Below, piece by piece: positions 1-7,300 of a stretch of DNA of 21,774 nt. The notes beneath the pieces were generated by a model. The model had not been told where the DNA came from and searched no databases. It was given only the letters and a program-made list of their open reading frames with translations. The position numbers and the translations under genes were made by a program. Origin of the DNA: a virus; IMG/VR virus record IMGVR_UViG_3300046009_005266, positions 1 to 21,774 of that record; one strand, given 5' to 3'. Every line of letters starts with the position of its first letter. Position 1 is the first letter of the stretch.

Positions 1-34
1 TATAAAGTAATATTGTGTCAAGTTGATTCTCCAT
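1..34 (-). CDS. Possible first codons of the next gene (partial)
   Basis: An ATG at 34-32 opens a frame reading MENQLDTILLY to the left edge. No ribosome binding site precedes it. Alternatives are a TTG start at 22-20 behind GGAG, or that this is an untranslated leader holding TTGACA, a perfect -35-like hexamer. The fragment is too short to decide or to assign a product. Confidence 0.2.
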   Translation of the reverse strand, partial: MENQLDTILLY

Positions 35-35
35 G

Positions 36-49
36 ATATAATATTATAT
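36..49. repeat. 14-base AT-only palindrome
   Basis: ATATAATATTATAT is its own reverse complement and sits between the stop of propeller C and the next ATG on the same strand. It is too AT-rich to be a strong terminator stem and has no loop. It includes TATAAT on both strands, so it could be a promoter element, or merely AT-rich spacer. Confidence 0.4.
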
Positions 50-54
50 ATTTA

Positions 55-1251
55 TTACCAGCAGTCTTCTCGGATTGCCGTTGGATTCTGGCCCATACTC
101 ACACTTCTCCAGTTTGTTCCACCAGATATTGTTTGAACGGGACTGGATTGGCCTGTTGTTGCGTTATTACCAAGAGCACCTTGCCCGTTTTCGCCCCAGA
201 CCCAGAGTGTACCGTCAGTTTTGATTGCGCCACGATTTCCGTAAAAAGAAAAAGATGCAAACGTGCTTACACTTCTCCAATTAGTACCACCGGAGACTGT
301 TTGGACTGGGCTGGATCGGCTTATTGTTGAGTTGGTGCCTAACTGGCCCGCACAGCCAGTGCCCCAAACCCAGAGTGTTCCATCCGTCTTGATTGCTGCA
401 ACACTATCCCCGGCGCTTACACTTCTCCAGTTTGTTCCACCAGAAATTGTTTGAACTGGACTGGATTGGCCTGTTGTTGCGTTATTACCAAGAGCACCCT
501 GCCCACCGCCACCCCAAGTCCAGAGAGTTCCGTCAGTTTTGATAGCTGCAGCGATGCCATATCCCATGGATGCGCTCTTCCAATTAGTTCCACCAGATAT
601 TGTTTGAACAGGGCTGGATCGGATTATTGTTGTGCCGTCACCGTTAGCGGCGGTTGCCCCACCCCATGTCCACAGAGTACCATCTGTTTTTATTGCAACG
701 GCATGCTTCGCGCCAAAGATGCCGTGGAAAATACTCAAGCTTTTCCAATTGGTTCCACCTGAAATTGTTTGAACTGGACTGGATTGTCGTATTGTTGAGT
801 TGTTACCTAGCGCACCTAGGCAGCCATAGCCCCACGTCCAAAGTGTTCCATCGGTTTTAATAGCTGCCGATCCATTAAAAGAAAAACTTGCGCATTTCCA
901 ATTCGTTCCACCAGAAATTGTCTGCACCGGACTTGATCTATTTATAGTTGAGTTATTGCCGGCTGTTCCGCCAAGCGCTGTACCACCCCATATCCAGAGT
1001 GTCCCATCAGTTTTAACTCCTCCGCTTTGACATCCACCACTACTAGAATTTTTCCAATTGGTCCCACCTGAAATTGTTTGAACGGGACTGGAATGTGGTA
1101 TTGTTGAGTTGTTGCCGGGACCAACACCACCCAGCGACCACAATCCGCCTTCTAAGAAGCAATCCTTACGGACGAATACATCTTCAAAATCTGCACCACT
1201 CCACCCCGCAGCGGTATCGGTGATCTTGAACCCCGTTGGATTACTTCCCAT
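55..1251 (-). CDS. RCC1-repeat beta-propeller tail protein C
   Basis: This 398-residue protein is the third RCC1 paralogue in the row. The leader (about 1-33, MGSNPTGFKITDTAAGWSG, DVFVRKDCFL) precedes EGGLWSLGG. Six KTDGTLW strands follow and the chain ends in SVSMGQNPTAIREDCW, which can complete the first half-blade to give seven blades. Loops preceding AIKTDG are unusually variable in length: AGDSVA in one blade against TFASFSFYGNRG and IFHGIFGAKHAV in others. The framework is the same as in proteins A and B. The start is set by the TAATG overlap with protein B. It ends with TAA, followed by an AT-rich 20-base stretch. A receptor-binding role is inferred from repeats and position. Confidence 0.82.
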   Translation of the reverse strand: MGSNPTGFKITDTAAGWSGADFEDVFVRKDCFLEGGLWSLGGVGPGNNSTIPHSSPVQTISGGTNWKNSSSGGCQSGGVKTDGTLWIWGGTALGGTAGNNSTINRSSPVQTISGGTNWKCASFSFNGSAAIKTDGTLWTWGYGCLGALGNNSTIRQSSPVQTISGGTNWKSLSIFHGIFGAKHAVAIKTDGTLWTWGGATAANGDGTTIIRSSPVQTISGGTNWKSASMGYGIAAAIKTDGTLWTWGGGGQGALGNNATTGQSSPVQTISGGTNWRSVSAGDSVAAIKTDGTLWVWGTGCAGQLGTNSTISRSSPVQTVSGGTNWRSVSTFASFSFYGNRGAIKTDGTLWVWGENGQGALGNNATTGQSSPVQTISGGTNWRSVSMGQNPTAIREDCW

Positions 1252-2477
1252 TAGTAGTCTCCTTCGTCACGGATTGCTACTGTCCTGGCATTGGAAGCAC
1301 TGCTACCTATTTCTGCACTCCGCCAATTATTACCGTCAGAAACTGTTTGTACAGGACTGGACCGAGATGTCTGCGAGTTGGTACCAAGCCGCCCGTCAGC
1401 CCCACAACCCCATACCCAAAGAGTACCATCGGTTTTGATAGCTACTCCCACTGCAGACGCTAAACTAACACTTCTCCAGTTCGTTCCGCCAGAGATTGTT
1501 TGTACTGGGCTAGAATAAACATTAGTTGTATTATTACCAAGCCCGCCGCCACGGCCGTCGCCCCACAGCCAGAGTGTTCCATCGGTTTTGATTGCTGCGG
1601 ATGCATATCTTGATGAACTACCGGGGCTTCTCCAATTCGTTCCACCAGAAACTGTTTGAACTGGACTGGATTTTGCTGTAGTTGAGTTGTCGCCCAACTT
1701 ACCGTACGCACCGCCACCCCACAGCCAGAGTGTTCCATCTTTTTTGACTGCAGTAATTGAATTATAACCTGCACTCACACTTCTCCAATTAGTACCACCA
1801 GAGACTGTTTGAACGGGAGAAGATTGATACGCAGTACCGTTACAACCAAGCCACCCACAAAATCCTTGGGCCCACGTCCAGAGTGTTCCATCTGTCTTAA
1901 TTGCGACAAATGCCGGATTGTTGCCCGTTTTAACACCAATGCTTCTCCAGTTGGTCCCGCCAGAAAATGTCTGGACAGGTGATGATCGTTCTCCGAAGGC
2001 AAGACTGGAGAAGCCACCCCACACCCAGAGAGTTCCATCTGTTTTGATTGCTGCTGATGTACCACCCCCGGCGCTTACACTCTTCCAATTAGTACCGCCA
2101 GAGACTGTTTGAACAGGGCTGGATTGATTTATAGTTGAGTTGTTACCGAGTTTGCCACCGGAAAAGCCGGGATCATTATTACAACCCCAACTCCAAAGTG
2201 TACCGTCAGTCTTTATTGCTATTGTGTGGTGTTCTCCGGTACTTACACTTCTCCAGTTAGTTCCACCGGAGACAGTTTGAACCGGACTGGATCGTCTTAT
2301 AGTTGAGTTGTCACCAAGACTGCCGGCGGCACCCTGCCCCCATATCCACAACGCAGGTGCTTGCATCCAAGGCACTAGACTAGGATATGCTTCAAGCAAA
2401 TATTCTTGAGTTACCAAATGGCAACCTAAATCCAGCCCATCGGTATCCTTAAATCTAGTACAAACTCGATCTGCCAT
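1251..2477 (-). CDS. RCC1-repeat beta-propeller tail protein B
   Basis: This 408-residue paralogue of the neighbouring RCC1 proteins has a longer non-propeller leader (about 1-42: MADRVCTRFKDTDG, then HLVTQEYLLEAYPSLV). Six K(T/K)DGTLW strands follow. PALWIWGQG at the start and ARTVAIRDEGDY at the end pair up to close a predicted seventh blade. The framework SSPVQTVSGGTNWRSV is nearly constant. Loops differ; the third blade lacks the LGNNST element and reads SSLAFGERSSPVQ, and others carry cysteines (WGCNNDPGFSGG, GFCGWLGCNG). It is probably an exposed adhesin at the fibre tip. Both junctions are TAATG overlaps, so its translation is probably coupled to the DUF4376 gene and propeller C. Confidence 0.82.
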   Translation of the reverse strand: MADRVCTRFKDTDGLDLGCHLVTQEYLLEAYPSLVPWMQAPALWIWGQGAAGSLGDNSTIRRSSPVQTVSGGTNWRSVSTGEHHTIAIKTDGTLWSWGCNNDPGFSGGKLGNNSTINQSSPVQTVSGGTNWKSVSAGGGTSAAIKTDGTLWVWGGFSSLAFGERSSPVQTFSGGTNWRSIGVKTGNNPAFVAIKTDGTLWTWAQGFCGWLGCNGTAYQSSPVQTVSGGTNWRSVSAGYNSITAVKKDGTLWLWGGGAYGKLGDNSTTAKSSPVQTVSGGTNWRSPGSSSRYASAAIKTDGTLWLWGDGRGGGLGNNTTNVYSSPVQTISGGTNWRSVSLASAVGVAIKTDGTLWVWGCGADGRLGTNSQTSRSSPVQTVSDGNNWRSAEIGSSASNARTVAIRDEGDY

Positions 2478-3151
2478 TATACGTTACCTGGTGTATTTTC
2501 TTCTACGATTACGATTGCATCTAGTTCTGCTAGAGTCTCGGCAGCATCAATTTGACCACTTAGAGTCGACTCCCAGTCAAAGCATTCCTGAATGTACTTT
2601 CCACCTTCTGAAACGATATACCCAAGGTCTGTTTTGGTTAAGTCCAACCATACTGTAGGAAACTTCCAACGAATTACTTCGTCGTCAGCCATCGTGACAA
2701 ACTTTTGAATGAAGATGTCACGATTACCTCTGCTTGTATCGCACCAGACATCGTGTCCCTGAATAGTACGAGTGATGCCCGCGTTTTCTTTATTCCAACG
2801 CTCAGCTGATACGATTGACTTAAGTTCTCCTCTGACTAGATCGATCGGCTTATCCTGTACCACCCAAGTTGCAGTTGCCTGAGCCTCTTCATTTTCGTCA
2901 TCATATGTCCAGATTGGGCCCTGGTGAAAATGAATCTTTGGATTGGTCAGGTCTTCATATACAGATATGCACTTGCGGATCTTGACACCTGGATATGGTT
3001 CGAATGGCACTCTTGATTCATCAGCTTGAGTGACGGTTACCTCTTCATCAAGTTCGTCATAAAGAACATCAGATATGTATCTTGGTCTCCAAGCGATTGG
3101 ACCAAGTATTACGAAATTAGCATCGTTATTATGATCTGTTATTACATACAT
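2477..3151 (-). CDS. DUF4376-containing fibre assembly-type protein
   Basis: This 224-residue protein has an N-terminal domain beginning MYVITDHNNDANFVILGPIA with WRPRY, then GVKIRKC and PKIHFHQGPIWTY around residues 55-83. The C-terminal part, about 108-212, fits the DUF4376 family: ERWNKENAGI, CDTSRGNRDIFIQKFV, VIRWKFPTVW, then IQECFDWESTLSGQIDAA. That family is frequently found in or beside tail-fibre and fibre-assembly proteins, so a chaperone or connector role for the neighbouring propellers is likely but not proven. The gene splits the propeller A and B genes. It is preceded by AAAGGAT about 10 bases before the ATG and a 17-base gap, the only real gap within the four-gene tip cluster. 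Its TAA overlaps the propeller B start (TAATG). Confidence 0.72.
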   Translation of the reverse strand: MYVITDHNNDANFVILGPIAWRPRYISDVLYDELDEEVTVTQADESRVPFEPYPGVKIRKCISVYEDLTNPKIHFHQGPIWTYDDENEEAQATATWVVQDKPIDLVRGELKSIVSAERWNKENAGITRTIQGHDVWCDTSRGNRDIFIQKFVTMADDEVIRWKFPTVWLDLTKTDLGYIVSEGGKYIQECFDWESTLSGQIDAAETLAELDAIVIVEENTPGNV

Positions 3152-3168
3152 TTATATGATCCTTTAGT

Positions 3169-4344
3169 TTAGAATTCTGTTACGCAGAGTGCCGCTGTCA
3201 CGGAAGCCGCAGCAGCAACACGTCTCCAATTTGTTCCCCCAGAGATTGTCTGAACGGGGCTGGATGAGCCTGCGGTTGAGCCTTGATTTATGTTGTTTCC
3301 AAGTGCGCCACGATATCCACTGCCCCAACCCCATAACGTCCCGTCAGTCTTAATTGCTACACCGCCGAAGAGCTTTGCATCAACCGCTCTCCAATTAGTA
3401 CCACCAGAAATTGTTTGAACGGGGCTGGATCTATTCGTAGTTGAGTTGTTACCTAATCGCCCGAGGTCCCCCAGACCCCATGTCCATAAAGAGCCGTCTG
3501 TTTTGATTGCAGCTGTCATACATTCGGCTAAAGCAACACTTCTCCAATTCGCCCCACCAGAAACGGTTTGAACTGGGCTGGATTGATTTGCAGTTGAGTT
3601 GTTACCAAGAGCTCCGCAGTATCCTCCTCCCCACAACCAAAGTGTTCCGTCAGTTTTTGTTGCTGCGGAATTATACCGACCTATACTAGCACTCTTCCAG
3701 TTTGTTCCACCGGATATCGTTTGAACTGGGCTGGATCGATCGGTTGTGGCGTTGTTTCCAAGACGTCCAACTTGCCCGCGACCCCACAGCCAAAGTGTTC
3801 CGTCAGTCTTGATTGCTGCGCTATGCTGGCATCCACCCCTCGCCACCCGTAGCCAGTTAGTTCCACCAGCGATTGTCTGAACTGGGCTAAGTGTCTCGTT
3901 CACGCTATCTTGAAGGTTATTTCCTAACTTTCCTTGGCCATTAGATCCCCAACTCCATAACGTCCCGTCAGTCTTAATCGCGTGAACCCAATTCGCGCCA
4001 CCGCCTATACTCCTCCAATTAGTTCCGCCGGAAATGGTTTGAACTGGGCTGGATCGTCTTATAGTTGAGTTGTTGCCGAGAACATCATGACCCCACAACC
4101 AGAGCGTTCCGTCAGTTTTAATGGCGGCGATGTGTTCCGACCCTGCTTTTATATCTTTCCAATTAGTTCCTCCGGAAATGGTCTGAACTGGGCTGGATCT
4201 CACAATCGTTGTGTTGTCACCTACACCGCAAGCAATGCCCATTCGGCCCCATGCCCACAACTGATGCCCAACGAAGCGGTCTATGAGTTCCTCTTCGGTG
4301 ACAAGAATATCTTTAATGCATCCACACTGTGATAAAAATGGCAT
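3169..4344 (-). CDS. RCC1-repeat beta-propeller tail protein A
   Basis: This 391-residue protein is almost entirely RCC1-type repeats of about 50 residues with a framework of SSPVQTISGGTNWRSV, a variable loop, AIKTDGTLWxWG, and a second variable loop ending LGNNST. Six full KTDGTLW/KTDGSLW strands are present. The N terminus supplies HQLWAWG and the C terminus VTAALCVTEF, which together can make a seventh blade. The leader (about 1-29, with KDILVTEEELIDRFVG) is not propeller and may dock to the fibre. RCC1 repeats form beta-propellers; in phages they are presumed adhesins, not chromatin regulators. Loop lengths vary, and one blade has a short WGHDVLGNN loop. Its ATG overlaps the collagen fibre stop by one base (TAATG). 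Receptor binding is inferred. Confidence 0.82.
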   Translation of the reverse strand: MPFLSQCGCIKDILVTEEELIDRFVGHQLWAWGRMGIACGVGDNTTIVRSSPVQTISGGTNWKDIKAGSEHIAAIKTDGTLWLWGHDVLGNNSTIRRSSPVQTISGGTNWRSIGGGANWVHAIKTDGTLWSWGSNGQGKLGNNLQDSVNETLSPVQTIAGGTNWLRVARGGCQHSAAIKTDGTLWLWGRGQVGRLGNNATTDRSSPVQTISGGTNWKSASIGRYNSAATKTDGTLWLWGGGYCGALGNNSTANQSSPVQTVSGGANWRSVALAECMTAAIKTDGSLWTWGLGDLGRLGNNSTTNRSSPVQTISGGTNWRAVDAKLFGGVAIKTDGTLWGWGSGYRGALGNNINQGSTAGSSSPVQTISGGTNWRRVAAAASVTAALCVTEF

Positions 4345-7300
4345 TATGAGTCTCTCATAGTATTGATTTCTGTTCTCAGTTGTTTTACTTCATCAATTAG
4401 AATAGCAATTAACGGTGTATAATTTACATATTTATTACCGTTTGTGTTATTTATTAACTCCGGTAATATTTCTTCTAATTCCTGCGCAATTACACCATAA
4501 CTCTTAGTTCCAGTTGATTTCCATTTAAACTGATAAGTTTTAATTCTATTAAGTATGTTGGTAGCATTTTCTATAGTTTCAATCTCTTCTTTGTAAGCAG
4601 CATCAGAAAGTGAATTATATTCTGTAGCATTCAATGTTCCAGTGGCCGCATCAAAATAGAGTTTTGTAGTAGTTACTTTTGGCGTTTGGTTAGATCCGGC
4701 AGCACCTACCATAACTGGATATAATAATGTAGTTGCTGTATCATTAGTAGCATTTATTATATTAGACGGTCCTGTTAGACCTTGGAGACCCTGGGCACCT
4801 CTTAAACCTTGAATACCCTGTGAACCATCAGATCCAATGCCTTGAATACCTTGAGCACCTGTAATACCCTGGGCACCTCTTAAACCTTGAATACCTTGAA
4901 TACCTTGAGCACCGTTAGATCCAATGCCAGCAAGACCTTGTTGACCGGTAATACCTTGGACACCCTGGATACCTTGAATACCTTGGCCTGTTAAGCCTTG
5001 AATACCTTGTTGACCTGTAATGCCTTGGACACCCTGGATACCCTGTATGCCTTGTCCAGTTAAACCTTGGAGTCCTTGAACACCCTGTCTGCCTTGTACA
5101 CCCTGTTGTCCTATAAGACCCTGTATGCCTTGCAAACCTTGGATACCTTGGCCTGCGAATGCACCAGTAATACCCTGTAGACCCTGAATACCTTGACCTG
5201 CAAAGGCACCAGAAATACCCTGTAGTCCTTGGATACCTTGACCTGCAAAGGCACCAGTAATACCTTGTAGACCTTGTAGACCCTGACCAGCAAATGCACC
5301 GGAAATACCCTGTAAGCCCTGCAAACCCTGAATACCTTGACCTGCAAATGCACCGGTAGTACCTTGTAGACCTTGAATACCTTGTCCAGCGAATGCACCA
5401 GATATACCTTGGATACCTTGGAAACCCTGTCGACCTTGGATACCCTGGAGACCCTGACCGGTAAGACCTTGGATACCCTGTAGACCTTGGATACCCTGTC
5501 CAGCAAATGCACCGGTTATACCTTGCAGACCCTGTAGACCTTGTCCTGCGAAGGCACCAGATATACCTTGGATACCTTGGAAACCCTGTCGACCTTGGAT
5601 ACCCTGGAGACCCTGACCAACAAGTCCTTGGATACCTTGTAGGCCTTGAACACCCTGGATACCTTGTAGACCCTGGATACCCTGACCCACAAATGCACCA
5701 GATATACCTTGTAGACCCTGGATGCCCTGGCCTGCAAATGAACCTGTAGTACCTTGAATACCTTGAACACCCTGGATACCTTGAACACCTTGTCTACCTT
5801 GAGCGCCAGTAAGTCCTTGAAGTCCCTGTAAACCCTGTGAACCTGAGATACCTTGTCTTCCTTGAATACCCTGATTACCAGTAATACCTTGAGATCCAGA
5901 AAGACCTTGAACACCCTGTCGACCTTGAATACCTTGCGATCCCACAAATTGCCCAACACTAGTCCAGTTGGTGCCATCATAAACCCATAAATCTCCCGTA
6001 AGTGTCTCAATAACAGCGTTACCGGCCACTGCACTACCAAACGAGGATTTTAACAAAGCATCACTAGCTACTTCAATACTTCCGATAATTGTGATACCGG
6101 GTCCGTATGTTCCCTGAACACCTTGTAAACCCTGGATACCCTGCCCAGTTAAACCTTGAACACCCTGAATACCTTGCTGACCTACTAGACCTTGAACACC
6201 CTGGTTACCGCGCAAGCCTTGCGGGCCGATCGGGCCTTGAATGCCCTGGTGACCTTGAAGACCCTGTTGACCGAGCACACCTTGACGACCTTGAATACCT
6301 TGGACGCCTTGAAGACCTTGGTTTCCAGAACCACTAATACCTTGGATACCTTGGCCACCAAATATACCCTGTACGCCTTGAGATCCTGTAATACCTTGTA
6401 TTCCCTGCTCGCCTTGGATACCCTGTTGTCCAGATAATCCTTGTATTCCCTGCTCGCCTTGAATACCTTGGGTACCCTGTATACCTTGTTCGCCTGTAAT
6501 ACCCTGAATACCTTGACCAGTAATACCTTGTCTGCCCTGAATACCCTGAGTACCTTGTTGGCCTGTAATACCCTGAATACCTTGACCAGTAATACCTTGT
6601 CTGCCCTGAATACCCTGAGTTCCTTGGGATCCCGTAATACCCTGAGATCCTGTAATACCCTGAATACCTTGGGATCCTGTAAGACCTTGGACACCTTGCT
6701 GGCCCTGAATACCTTGCTGTCCCTGAATACCCTGTTGACCTATAAGCCCCTGAACACCTTGTTGACCTTGAATACCCTGAGTACCTTGGGATCCCGTAAT
6801 ACCCTGTGTACCGCCCGCACCCTGAATACCTTGCTGGCCCTGAATACCCTGTTGACCTTGAATGCCCTGAATACCCTCTTGCCCTTGAATGCCTTGCTGT
6901 CCCTGAATACCCTGTTGACCTATAAGCCCTTGAAGCCCTTGGACGCCCTGTCTACCTTGAGCTCCAGTAAGTCCTTGAATACCTTGAATCCCTTGGACGC
7001 CCTGTCTACCTTGAGCTCCAGTAAGTCCTTGAATACCTTGAATACCTTGGGATCCCGTAAGACCTTGGACGCCTTGAGTGCCTTGAACACCTTGAGTACC
7101 TTGGGATCCTGTAAGACCTTGAGTTCCTTGTGGTCCTATAATACCCTGAATGCCCTGACCAGTTAAACCTTGAGTACCTTGTATACCTTGAGGCCCTTTA
7201 ATTTGGCCAACATTTTCCCATGTTGTTCCATCATAAACCCACAAATTACCTGATGCTTGATCAATTACGCCGTTTCCTGTAACTGCTGTGGGAAACGCGT

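Larger units (their letters stand above)
6111..7196 (-). repeat. Collagen-like rod 2
   Basis: About 362 residues of the same GXQ style, with more GxTGSQG, GLTGxQG and GITGQG variants. It carries the clearest recent DNA duplications of the gene (54-base tandem and 60-base near-tandem copies). Confidence 0.9.

Noticed and set aside
3149-3156. TATAAATG on the minus strand at the DUF4376 gene start, as a late promoter.
   Set aside because: It has one mismatch and includes the start codon itself, so transcription would begin inside the gene and lose the ribosome binding site.
55-4344. A diversity-generating retroelement acting on the variable RCC1 loops.
   Set aside because: No reverse transcriptase, template repeat or adenine-specific variation pattern is visible in the window, and loop lengths vary, unlike typical template-directed substitution.
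55-4344. RCC1 proteins as chromatin or GTPase exchange regulators taken from a eukaryote.
   Set aside because: The repeats match phage and bacterial adhesin-style RCC1 repeats in a tail operon. Similarity to eukaryotic RCC1 is only at the level of the propeller repeat.
6441-7166. Long plus-strand open frame full of Leu-Asn-Thr repeats (and similar ones at 7455-7892, 7844-8230 and on the minus strand at 7361-8002).
   Set aside because: They are shadows of the 9-base collagen repeat, which lacks stop codons in other frames. They have no start signals and only low-complexity products.
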